This document shows, piece by piece, positions 8,615-16,077 of a DNA stretch of 41,478 nt. The position numbers and the translations under genes were made by a program. The stretch comes from Bacteroidota bacterium (GTDB lineage Bacteria > Bacteroidota > Bacteroidia > J057 > JAJTIE01): the NCBI GenBank assembly GCA_019638695.1, contig JAHBTG010000019.1:1-41478 (forward strand), written 5' to 3'. The notes under the pieces were generated by a model. That model ran no database searches. It had not been told where the DNA came from and saw only the letters and a list, made by a program, of their open reading frames with translations. Each line of letters begins with the position of its first letter. Position 1 is the first letter of the stretch.

Positions 8615-9817
8615 CTAGACTTTGCGGATGCGCATGGCGATGGGAATGGCCAGTATGGTAGTGACGGCAGCTATATAACCCACTACTTCATAACGCAAGA
8701 CCTCGCCATGCGGGCCTTCCAGCAGGATGAAACCGGCCAGGCTCACCGCCAGGGCATTGATCAGTTCCCGCACGGCAATATTCACACTCATAAAGCGTCC
8801 GCGCATCTGGGGCTGCACACTCATGGTAATGAGCGACATGCCGGGAATCGTGCGTGCCGAGGAAAATACCATGAACATGGTGGTCACCGCCACGGCCTGC
8901 CACAGCGGCACACGGCCCAGGTGGGTAACCAGCAGCAGTGGTATCACGGTGAGGAAAGCGCCTATGGTGAAGATGCGCACTTCGCCATAGCGGTCTGCCA
9001 ACCGCCCGGCCAGCGGCATAATGAGCATGGTGCTGACGCCCCCCACCAGGTAGACATAGAAGATCTGGGATTTATCAATGCCCACATTGGCTTCATAGCT
9101 TTTGGCAATAAAAGGGATGACCATGAACATGCCCATTACCATCATTCCCATCAGGGCAAAGGCCCACAAGTGGTTTCTGGTGAGGACTACCTCCAGGGTT
9201 TCATCCCACACGCTACGCTCCCGCACGCGGCCCATATGGCTGCGCATAGCGGGCAAGTATTGCCATGCCAGGATAAAGAACGGTACTGAAAGTGCGCCTA
9301 TGAGGTAGAAAGGCATATGCCAGTCAAACTGCACCGCGGCCAGCAACCCCAGCGGCACGCCCAGTGCAGAGGCTATGGAGAAGCTGGACATGACCACACC
9401 TGTGGCGTAACCCCTGCGTTCGCGGGGCACTTCATCTCCCAGGATAGCCAGCGTAGTGCTGCTGATCAGGCCGCCGCAAATGCCGGCCAGCACCCTGAAG
9501 ACCATCATCATCTCATAACTGCTGGCAAAGCCGCAGCCCACCGTGGCTGCAATGAAGCCGGCATAAAAGAACAGCAGGAATTTTTTGCGGTCGAAATTAT
9601 CCGCCACCACCCCGGAAACCAGGCAGGCAATGCCCGCCGCAAACTGGAAGGCGGCCACCAGCATGCCAAATTGTGCATTGGTGATATGCCAGGCCTCCTG
9701 GAACCAGGGAGCCAGCGGCATCATAATGATAAAATCCACTACGTGGGTGAACTGTATAACCGCCAGGATGACGAGCATCATCATCTCTGCCCGCCGGGTG
9801 CGCAAACTCGCTTCCAT
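8615..9817 (-). CDS. MFS transporter, 12-helix drug/sugar exporter type
   Basis: The 400-residue protein shows twelve hydrophobic segments in two halves. The first half contains LAPWFQEAWHITNAQFGML and the loop 2-3 motif GVVADNFDRKKFLL (family form GxxxDRxGRR). The segment RVLAGICGGLISSTTLAILGD is the usual helix 4 signature, and GVPLGLLAAV is the helix 5 antiporter-like motif. The second half has LAGRLADRYGEVRIF. It resembles AraJ/CmlA-type exporters. The substrate is unknown. It is divergent from purC with 94 nt between them. TAAGCTTG (minus strand, 9822-9829) ends 4 nt before its ATG. Confidence 0.88.
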   Translation of the reverse strand: MEASLRTRRAEMMMLVILAVIQFTHVVDFIIMMPLAPWFQEAWHITNAQFGMLVAAFQFAAGIACLVSGVVADNFDRKKFLLFFYAGFIAATVGCGFASSYEMMMVFRVLAGICGGLISSTTLAILGDEVPRERRGYATGVVMSSFSIASALGVPLGLLAAVQFDWHMPFYLIGALSVPFFILAWQYLPAMRSHMGRVRERSVWDETLEVVLTRNHLWAFALMGMMVMGMFMVIPFIAKSYEANVGIDKSQIFYVYLVGGVSTMLIMPLAGRLADRYGEVRIFTIGAFLTVIPLLLVTHLGRVPLWQAVAVTTMFMVFSSARTIPGMSLITMSVQPQMRGRFMSVNIAVRELINALAVSLAGFILLEGPHGEVLRYEVVGYIAAVTTILAIPIAMRIRKV

Positions 9818-9899
9818 GCCACAAGCTTACGGCAATTTTGCAAAAGATTAAGTGCCGTTCATGTAAAGAAATACACAAGCGGCATCCGGCATTTCCATG

Positions 9900-9907
9900 T
9901 AATTTTG
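9900..9907 (+). promoter_or_regulatory. -7 box of purC
   Basis: TAATTTTG is an exact TAnnTTTG match ending 4 nt before ATG 9912. No clear -33 TTG is seen. Transcription would start at or near the start codon. Confidence 0.6.
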
Positions 9908-9911
9908 CCGG

Positions 9912-10868
9912 ATGAACACCTTAGCCGAAACCCGTTTTGATTTCCCCGGTTACAAAGTGCGCCGCTACCAGGGCAAGGTGCGCGATGTTTATGTGATAGA
10001 GGAGCAACTGATGGTTTTTGTGGCTTCTGACCGCATATCGGCATTTGATGTGATCCTGCCGCAGGCCATTCCGCACAAAGGGCAGGTGCTGAACCAGACC
10101 GCCGCTTACTTCCTGCAGGAGACCGAAGACATTTGTCCCAACCACTTTATCACCTCACCGGACCCCAATGTAACGCTGGGGCTGCGCACACAGCCCTACC
10201 CGGTGGAGATGGTGGTGCGCGGCTATCTCTGCGGCCATGCCTGGCGGGTGTACCAGAGCGGAGAACGTATGATCTGCGGGGTGCGCATGCCCGACGGCCT
10301 GCAGGAGAACGATCCTTTCCCGGAGCCGATCATCACCCCCAGCACCAAAAGCCAGGTGGGCCATGACGAGGATATTTCCCGCGACGAGATCCTGAAAAGC
10401 GGGCTGGTGGAACAAGATGATTATCTCAAGCTGGAACACTATACCCTCCAGCTCTACAAACGCGGGACGGAAATGGCCGCACAGCGGGGTCTTATCCTGG
10501 CCGATACCAAGTATGAATTCGGTCACCGCGACTGGGACGTATACCTCATAGACGAGATCCACACGCCGGACAGCAGCCGCTATTTCCTGAAAGACAGTTA
10601 CGACACTGCACGTGCACAAGGGGAACGCCCCCAACAGCTTAGCAAGGAATTTGTGCGGGAGTGGCTGATGGCCAACGGCTTCCAAGGCCAGGAAGGCGCC
10701 ACCCCTCCGGATATGCCACAGGAATTCGTGGAGGAAGTCAGCCGCCGCTATATCCGGCTCTATGAGCAGGTAACGGGCCTGCCGTTCGAACCCCGGCAGA
10801 CCACCCGCTCCCTGGCAGAGGAGGTATATGCGCATACCCTCAAGGCTGTGCGGGATATCCTGGATTAG
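9912..10868 (+). CDS. purC: phosphoribosylaminoimidazole-succinocarboxamide synthase
   Basis: PurC joins CAIR and aspartate with ATP to make SAICAR in purine synthesis. Recognisable elements are the phosphate-binding YQGKVRDVYVIEEQ, VASDRISAFDVILPQAIPHKG, VEMVVRGYLCGHAW, PIITPSTKSQVGHDEDIS, LILADTKYEFG and LIDEIHTPDSSRYF. The last two are the classic SAICAR-synthase signatures. At 318 residues it is the longer form also seen in other Bacteroidota rather than the 237-residue E. coli form. No other purine gene is adjacent. Confidence 0.97.
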   Translation: MNTLAETRFDFPGYKVRRYQGKVRDVYVIEEQLMVFVASDRISAFDVILPQAIPHKGQVLNQTAAYFLQETEDICPNHFITSPDPNVTLGLRTQPYPVEMVVRGYLCGHAWRVYQSGERMICGVRMPDGLQENDPFPEPIITPSTKSQVGHDEDISRDEILKSGLVEQDDYLKLEHYTLQLYKRGTEMAAQRGLILADTKYEFGHRDWDVYLIDEIHTPDSSRYFLKDSYDTARAQGERPQQLSKEFVREWLMANGFQGQEGATPPDMPQEFVEEVSRRYIRLYEQVTGLPFEPRQTTRSLAEEVYAHTLKAVRDILD

Positions 10869-10894
10869 GCTATGAACAGGTTACTACGTGGTAA

Positions 10895-10928
10895 AACATG
10901 TTAAATACATGTGTAGCATTAACATGTT
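10895..10928. repeat. inverted repeat with three ACATGT palindromes, upstream of aguA
   Basis: AACATGTTAA (10895-10904) and TTAACATGTT (10919-10928) are exact reverse complements. A third ACATGT (10907-10912) sits in the loop. No T-run follows, so an operator is more likely than a terminator. It lies 26 nt after purC and 33 nt before aguA. Confidence 0.6.
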
Positions 10929-10961
10929 CTACCCCATAACTGCCATTTCAACTTTCTTACA

Positions 10962-11999
10962 ATGACCCCCACCGACTACCATATGCCCGCCGAATGGGCG
11001 CCGCACTACGCCACCCTGCTGAGCTGGCCCCGCAACCCCGCCACCTGGCCGGGCGATAAGCTGGATAAGGTAGAACAAGTATTTGCAGCGCTGGTAAGCG
11101 CCCTGGCCGGACGGGAGCGGGTACTCATCAATGCCGGGGGCATTGAGGCCCGGGTGTCCGCATTGCTGACACAAGCAGGGATTTCCCCGGATGCCTATAC
11201 CCTGTTGCCCTTCGTCACCAACGACTGCTGGGCACGGGATCACGGTCCTATCGGCGTGGCTCACCGCCCTACCGGGGAGATCGCGCTTACCGACTGGGGG
11301 TACAATGCCTGGGGCGGCAAATACCCGCCTTTTGATGCGGATGACCGTATACCGGCCCAGGTAGCCGGTTACCTGGGATTACCCGTGCTCACCCCGGGCA
11401 TTATCCTGGAAGGCGGCAGTATAGAAGTAGACGGCGCGGGCACCCTGCTCACCACACGTTCCTGCCTGCTGAACCCCAACCGGAACCCCCACCTCGCCCA
11501 GGCAGAGATAGAGGGCTACCTCCGCCAATACCTGGGCGCGGGGCGCATCCTGTGGCTGGAAGACGGTATCATAGGCGACGACACCGATGGCCACATAGAC
11601 GACCTGACCCGGCTGGTGGGTACCGAGCGTATCCTGACCATACTGGAAGGCAATCTCCAGGACGAGAACTACGCCGTCCTGCAAGAGAACTTTGCAGCGC
11701 TGCAAACTTTTACCACGCCTGCCGGTAAACCCTACCGCATAGACACGCTGCCCATGCCTGCCGCCCTGGTAGTGGACGGGGAGCGCCTGCCGGCCAGCTA
11801 TGCCAATTATTACATAGCCAACGGGGCCATCCTGCTGCCCGTGTTCCGGGACCCGAATGACGCTGCTGCCATTCGCCTGCTGGAGGAGGCTTTTCCACAG
11901 CACGAGATCGTGCCTATCGACTGCCGCCACCTGCTGTGGGGACTGGGAGGGCTGCACTGCGTCACCCAGCAGATACCGGCAGGACCCAATCTCCTGTAA
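10962..11999 (+). CDS. aguA: agmatine deiminase family protein
   Basis: The enzyme hydrolyses agmatine to N-carbamoylputrescine and ammonia, the second step of the arginine decarboxylase route to putrescine. The guanidino-group-modifying fold shows MPAEWAPHYATLLSWP, NDCWARDHGPIGV, LEGGSIEVDGAGTLLTT, IIGDDTDGHIDDL with substrate-binding acidic residues and His, and the catalytic cysteine (about residue 333) in GGLHCVTQQ. The ending resembles agmatine deiminases rather than secreted peptidyl-arginine deiminase, and there is no signal peptide. At 345 residues it is full length. aguB is on the same strand but 4 kb downstream. Confidence 0.9.
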   Translation: MTPTDYHMPAEWAPHYATLLSWPRNPATWPGDKLDKVEQVFAALVSALAGRERVLINAGGIEARVSALLTQAGISPDAYTLLPFVTNDCWARDHGPIGVAHRPTGEIALTDWGYNAWGGKYPPFDADDRIPAQVAGYLGLPVLTPGIILEGGSIEVDGAGTLLTTRSCLLNPNRNPHLAQAEIEGYLRQYLGAGRILWLEDGIIGDDTDGHIDDLTRLVGTERILTILEGNLQDENYAVLQENFAALQTFTTPAGKPYRIDTLPMPAALVVDGERLPASYANYYIANGAILLPVFRDPNDAAAIRLLEEAFPQHEIVPIDCRHLLWGLGGLHCVTQQIPAGPNLL

Positions 12000-12032
12000 A
12001 CCTGCTCAATACCTTCCCCACAACCACCGGGT

Positions 12033-12419
12033 TTACTTGCTCATCTTAAGCGCAGGCACCGCCTGCAACCTGCGAAAACAGGCATATGAGGTCAGTAGAA
12101 TGCCCAGTAAAACAAAGGCAAAAATCCAGATTTGAGCAGGGTCCCCTAAGGCAAGGTGCGCTATCATGGCAGAAAGCTCTGTAAACACAAAACCGGCATA
12201 AGCCCATTCTTTTACCCTGGGCGGAACCACAGGCAGTAACAGCGCCAGCACGCCCAGCGCCTTGGCCAAAGCCAGCTCCACGCGGAAGTAATCCGGAAAG
12301 CCCAGGTGCGCAAAAGCCGCCTTCAGCTCGGGATTGGTCAGGTAGCTGAAAGCCGAAAAGGCCATCATAAAACAAAACAGGCCAGTAGTTGCCCAATAGA
12401 CGATTTTCATCTTTTTCAT
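12033..12419 (-). CDS. DoxX-like small membrane protein
   Basis: The protein has 128 residues and four predicted membrane segments: VYWATTGLFCFMMAFSAF, then LALAKALGVLALLLPVVP, FVFTELSAMIAHLALG and IWIFAFVLLGILLTSYA. The charged ALAKALGVLAL and the motif VPPRVKEWAYAGFVF are typical of DoxX-like proteins, whose function in oxidoreduction or solute handling is poorly known. Start ATG 12419 (MKKMK) is preferred; ATG 12437 would add six residues. It is divergent from an HxlR regulator, a common arrangement in which HxlR represses the neighbouring small membrane or redox gene. Confidence 0.8.
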   Translation of the reverse strand: MKKMKIVYWATTGLFCFMMAFSAFSYLTNPELKAAFAHLGFPDYFRVELALAKALGVLALLLPVVPPRVKEWAYAGFVFTELSAMIAHLALGDPAQIWIFAFVLLGILLTSYACFRRLQAVPALKMSK

Positions 12420-12448
12420 AAATAAAGTTCTTAGCATGAAATACCGGA

Positions 12449-12456
12449 CAAAGGTA
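12449..12456 (-). promoter_or_regulatory. -7 box of the DoxX-like gene
   Basis: TACCTTTG on the minus strand is an exact TAnnTTTG. It ends 11 nt before ATG 12437 and 29 nt before ATG 12419. The HxlR operator pair begins 28 nt upstream of it. Confidence 0.6.
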
Positions 12457-12483
12457 TTTTTACTAGGTTTACTATGGTAATGA

Positions 12484-12517
12484 GTTTCCTTTTAGAAACC
12501 GGTTTCCTTAATGAAAC
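12484..12517. promoter_or_regulatory. tandem palindromic operator, probably for HxlR
   Basis: Two 16-bp palindromes, GTTTCCTTTTAGAAAC (12484-12499) and GTTTCCTTAATGAAAC (12502-12517), repeat with 18-bp periodicity. Both have the form GTTTC-N6-GAAAC. They lie in the divergent hxlR/DoxX region, and the second ends 7 nt before ATG 12525. A dimeric winged-helix regulator would suit such sites. Confidence 0.7.
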
Positions 12518-12524
12518 TACCCTG

Positions 12525-12914
12525 ATGAAATCAATGCCCACAGAACCTGTTGCGCTGCAACCCTTGCCCAAAACGGTCCGGGAGTGCACACAAACCTTTT
12601 TGGCCATCCGGGACACCATGGAGCTGCTATCCGGCAAATGGAAAATCCAGATCATTGGTGCGCTCATGCGTAAAAGCCCGCTCCGTTTTATGGATTTGCT
12701 GCGGGAAGTGGATGGCATAGCTGCCAAAATGCTATCCAAGGAACTGCAGGACCTGGAGATCAATCAACTGGTAGCACGCACCGTGCAGGCTACCAAGCCC
12801 ATTACCGTAGAATATGCCATAACCCCCTATGGGCAAACCCTGGAGCGTGTTATACAGGAGATCGTTTCCTGGGGCAGCCTGCACCGCAAACGCATATTCG
12901 AGAAGGCCGATTGA
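12525..12914 (+). CDS. HxlR family winged-helix transcriptional regulator
   Basis: This 129-residue DNA-binding protein follows the family pattern from end to end. The conserved N-terminal Cys is in VRECTQTF. ELLSGKWKIQIIGAL is followed by the helix-turn-helix RFMDLLREVDGIAAKMLSKELQ, seen as RFMDLLREV and GIAAKMLSKEL. Then come LEINQLVARTV, VEYAITPYGQTL and the C-terminal dimer helix EIVSWGSLHRKRI. The frame is open to ATG 12474, but those codons would cover the paired palindromes. ATG 12525 (MKSMPTEP) gives the usual length. It probably represses itself and the divergent DoxX-like gene; the inducing signal is unknown. Confidence 0.92.
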   Translation: MKSMPTEPVALQPLPKTVRECTQTFLAIRDTMELLSGKWKIQIIGALMRKSPLRFMDLLREVDGIAAKMLSKELQDLEINQLVARTVQATKPITVEYAITPYGQTLERVIQEIVSWGSLHRKRIFEKAD

Positions 12915-12948
12915 CGCAGAACAGGGATTTGAAACAAACAAAACGGAA

Positions 12949-12982
12949 CGGGTTGGGGAATGCTGTGGCATTCCCCAACCCG
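12949..12982. terminator. long hairpin between convergent hxlR and ccmB
   Basis: Arms 12949-12963 and 12968-12982 pair perfectly over 15 bp (CGGGTTGGGGAATGC / GCATTCCCCAACCCG) around the loop TGTG. Only short T-stretches follow on either strand (GTTTG on plus, CCGTTTTGTTTG on minus). It sits between two convergent genes, where a bidirectional terminator is expected. Confidence 0.75.
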
Positions 12983-13019
12983 GTTTGAAAAGGGTGTAAC
13001 GGAACCGGAGTTACCTGTC

Positions 13020-13670
13020 TTACTCAGTGTAAATGACAGGATAGAGCACCCAGCTTACCCCGGCAAAGAGCAGGCCAGTGGCCGGGAGCGCCCACAGCTC
13101 CTGGCTGTGCGGCAACCCTGTCAGGATCTTGAGCGCCAGTTGCACCGAAAGCAATAGTACCGGGAGCACCACCGGGAAACTGATCACTGCCATAAGGGTA
13201 TTGCGGTGATTACCGGCGCTGGCTATGGCCGCATTGAGCGTAAGTGTGGCCGCAAAGCCAAAAGCAGAGAGCGGCACCACGTACCAGATACGGTGCAGCG
13301 TAAGAGATGTATCTTCCAGGGGAAGCAAGATAGCGGCCAATACCAGAATGACGCCCTGCAACAGCAGCAGCAATACAAAGTTATAGAGCAGGCGAGCTCC
13401 TAACTGTGCCTGCGGACCGGCCAGTTGATAGCGATACAAATGCAGGCCGGGCGGAGCGGAGAGAAAACCCTTACCAGCCGCCAGTATGGCAGTAAACAGC
13501 ATCATAAGCCATACCAGCACCACCCACAAACTAGTACCGGCGGGGCGGGGCAGGGCCAGTCCGGCGGCAAACACCATCACCCCGGCATAAAAGAAGAGGC
13601 CGTACAAAGCCGACCGCTGGCGAATCTCCAGCTGCCACTCCAGGCGAAGAAGCAGCCACAGGGTGCGTAT
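13020..13670 (-). CDS. ccmB: heme exporter CcmB (start codon unresolved)
   Basis: CcmB is the membrane subunit of the CcmABCD transporter used in cytochrome c maturation. The match is clear: GRxLYYYxLxxPQA corresponds to HLYRYQLAGPQAQLGARLLYN, seen in parts. The diagnostic stretch GNHRNTLMAVISFPVVLPVLL is likewise recognisable in parts, with about six membrane helices. Homology requires residues upstream of the first standard start (TTG 13607): the segment LLLRLEWQLEIRQRSALYG aligns with the usual KExxLEWRQKYALNG. That reading runs back to the in-frame stop of the upstream PBP gene (13701-13703) without ATG, GTG or TTG. The coordinates use ATA 13670 (MRTLWLLL, 216 residues). CTG 13688 is the other candidate. 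It follows the PBP gene directly and has no ccmA or ccmC beside it. Confidence 0.82.
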   Translation of the reverse strand: MRTLWLLLRLEWQLEIRQRSALYGLFFYAGVMVFAAGLALPRPAGTSLWVVLVWLMMLFTAILAAGKGFLSAPPGLHLYRYQLAGPQAQLGARLLYNFVLLLLLQGVILVLAAILLPLEDTSLTLHRIWYVVPLSAFGFAATLTLNAAIASAGNHRNTLMAVISFPVVLPVLLLSVQLALKILTGLPHSQELWALPATGLLFAGVSWVLYPVIYTE

Positions 13671-13700
13671 AGAGAGGGCTGGTCGCAGGGGAAAGAAGGG

Positions 13701-15953
13701 TTAATCCTCAAACTGGTTGCTGGGGCGTTCCGCATCATTGCGGTTGTAGTTGCCGGTTGTGCGTTCCGCCGTTTCCACGCAGCTGCTAGTCATGTTCTTG
13801 GGTGCAGGGAAACCGCGTTTTTCCAGTTTAAGCATAGGATCTGTATAAAGCCTGCGGAGGAATATAGCAATATTGGGCATGGCCATATACCCCCCCTGTC
13901 CATACACGCTGTACTCAGGATAGTGTATGGCCTGGTCGGCATTGCCCACCCAGGTGCCTATAGCCAGGTCCGGCGTGATGCACATGAACCAGGCATCGGT
14001 ATTCTTGTTGGTGGTACCGGTCTTGCCGGCCACTTCCACTTCCCAGGGCACCTTATACTCCGGGCGCAGGTTACCGGCCGTGCCCTGGTCCACCACCGCA
14101 CGCAGGGCTTGCACCATCAGGTAAGCGGTTTCTTCGCTCAGCGCTTCCGTGGTGTTGGGCACAAAGGTTTTGATGACATTGCCGAATTTGTCTTCGATAC
14201 GGGTAACAAATATGGGCTCATGCCACACCCCGCGCCCGGCAATCGTGGCATAGGCGCTGGTCAGCTCCAGGATATTCAGCTCAAATGAGCCCAGCGCCAG
14301 GGACGGCACCGCTTGTATCTCGGAGCGGATACCCATCTTCTGGGCATAACGTACCACCTCGTGGGGCGTCACCTTTTCCGTGATCAGGCGGGCTGTCACG
14401 GTATTGACCGAAAGGGCCAGCGCCCGGCGCAGGGGCATCTTGCCGGGGTACTTGCCATCCGCGTTCTTGGGGTCCCACACCTTGCCGGTGTGCGGGTCTG
14501 TCCATTCCAGGCGCTCCCCGCTCACCTGGGTGCAGGGGGTATATCCGTTATCAAAAGCGGCTGTGTATACGAACGGCTTGAAGGTAGAACCCACCTGGCG
14601 CTTGGTCTTGGCCACGTGGTCATACTTAAAGAACTCCTGGTCCAGGCCCCCTATCCACACCTTGATATGGCCGTTCTCGGGGTTAATGGCTACCATACCG
14701 CTTTCGAGGAACTGTTTGTAGTAGTAGATGCTGTCCAGCGGAGACATGGTGACCTCTATATACCCTTTGTCATTATAGGCATAGAGCTGCATGGGCACCT
14801 TCTCCCGAAAAGCAGCCTCTATCTGGGCTTTGGTATGGCCGGCCGTGAGCATGGTATTGTACCGGGCGCTCTGGCGCATGGCCCTGCGGATGATGGTCGT
14901 GTCCTTTTTCCAGATCTCGTAGCCCTTCATATTCTTGTTGAAGCGCTCCTGCTGCAAACGCATATTCTCCTGCATGGACTGCTCTGCCAGCACCTGCATG
15001 CGGGTGTCCAGCGTGGTATATACCCGCAGGCCGTCGGTATAGATATTGGGGCAGCGGCGCTTGCCGTTGTGGTTGATGGTGACCTCGCATTTATCGCACC
15101 AGTCCTGCAGCCACAGCCGCAGGTGTTCCCGGAAATAAGGCGCCACCCCCCGGTTATGGGCCAGGCGGCCATAGGTCCGCACTCCCAGCGGGAGTTGCTT
15201 GGCGCTGTCTGCCTGCGCCGGGGTGATAATACCCTGGTTCGCCATGAGTTCCAGCACGATATTGCGACGGTTGAGGGCTTTCTTGGGATTTTTGAGCGGA
15301 TTGTATACGCTGGGGCCCTTAAGCATGCCCACCAGCAAGGCTGCCTCATGCAGGCTGAGCTCTGCACAGTTTTTACCAAAGTAAACGTTGGCCGCACTCT
15401 GTATGCCGTAGAGCGTTCCGCCAAAAGGCACCGTATTCAGGTAATGGAGGATGATCTCGTCTTTGGTATAGCGCCGCTCCAGGTATACGGATACGATCAT
15501 CTCCTTGAGCTTGCGGGTGGCGTTGCGGGCCTTGCCCACCTGCTGCTCGTCATACAGGTTACGGGCCAGCTGCATGGTGAGGGTACTGCCCCCCTGTGCA
15601 TCCCCGGTGGCTATTTTACCAAAGGCGCGGAACAGGCCCCAGAGGTCTATACCGCTGTGATGGTAAAAGCGTTTGTCTTCTGTGGCAATAAGGGCATTCT
15701 TGACCACCGGGGGAATCTCGCTCATTTTGGCAAATACCCGGTTCTCATGCCGGTAGAAGGTACCGATAACCTTGCCGTCTGCGGAATAGACCATGGTAGC
15801 CAGGCTGGTATTGGGGTTTTCCAGCTCTTCCAGTCGGGGCATGCTGTCCAGCACCACGATCACGAAAATGATGAATGCCAGCATCAAAACGCCCACTGTG
15901 CTCAGCAGGATGATGCGGAACTTGCGAAAAGCGGGATGGAAGCGTATGGCCAT
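13701..15953 (-). CDS. class A penicillin-binding protein (PBP1A type)
   Basis: This bifunctional peptidoglycan polymerase and cross-linker is anchored by one N-terminal helix (about residues 13-36). The GT51 domain has catalytic Glu92 in ATEDKRFYHHSGID, GGSTLTMQLARNL (121-133) and a second Glu near 159 in VYLERRYTKDE. The transpeptidase domain has the active Ser456 in GSTFK, SVN at 515-517 and KTGTT starting at Lys644. At 750 residues it is full length. The frame is open to ATG 16001, but that lies upstream of the -7 box at 15991-15998. ATG 15953 leaves a leader of about 30 nt and gives a normal cytoplasmic tail (MAIRFHPAFRKFR). ccmB follows immediately. Confidence 0.95.
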   Translation of the reverse strand: MAIRFHPAFRKFRIILLSTVGVLMLAFIIFVIVVLDSMPRLEELENPNTSLATMVYSADGKVIGTFYRHENRVFAKMSEIPPVVKNALIATEDKRFYHHSGIDLWGLFRAFGKIATGDAQGGSTLTMQLARNLYDEQQVGKARNATRKLKEMIVSVYLERRYTKDEIILHYLNTVPFGGTLYGIQSAANVYFGKNCAELSLHEAALLVGMLKGPSVYNPLKNPKKALNRRNIVLELMANQGIITPAQADSAKQLPLGVRTYGRLAHNRGVAPYFREHLRLWLQDWCDKCEVTINHNGKRRCPNIYTDGLRVYTTLDTRMQVLAEQSMQENMRLQQERFNKNMKGYEIWKKDTTIIRRAMRQSARYNTMLTAGHTKAQIEAAFREKVPMQLYAYNDKGYIEVTMSPLDSIYYYKQFLESGMVAINPENGHIKVWIGGLDQEFFKYDHVAKTKRQVGSTFKPFVYTAAFDNGYTPCTQVSGERLEWTDPHTGKVWDPKNADGKYPGKMPLRRALALSVNTVTARLITEKVTPHEVVRYAQKMGIRSEIQAVPSLALGSFELNILELTSAYATIAGRGVWHEPIFVTRIEDKFGNVIKTFVPNTTEALSEETAYLMVQALRAVVDQGTAGNLRPEYKVPWEVEVAGKTGTTNKNTDAWFMCITPDLAIGTWVGNADQAIHYPEYSVYGQGGYMAMPNIAIFLRRLYTDPMLKLEKRGFPAPKNMTSSCVETAERTTGNYNRNDAERPSNQFED

Positions 15954-15990
15954 ACAACGATCCAGGGGAAAGATTCCTGGCAAAAACAGA

Positions 15991-15998
15991 CAAAAGTA
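15991..15998 (-). promoter_or_regulatory. -7 box of the PBP gene
   Basis: TACTTTTG on the minus strand matches TAnnTTTG exactly. It lies 37 nt before ATG 15953 and decides that start over ATG 16001. Confidence 0.65.
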
Positions 15999-16077
15999 CA
16001 AAAACTTAACGCGGGCTTGTGCTAAAGTATGTTAGCTGCCAGCGGCAAGATTGCGCAGAAAGCCGGAAATTGCACAC

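Noticed and set aside
14313-16025. 570-codon open frame on the plus strand opposite the PBP gene
   Set aside because: It is entirely antisense to a gene with all PBP1A motifs. Its translation has no recognisable domain, and the high GC content keeps stop codons rare in this shadow frame.
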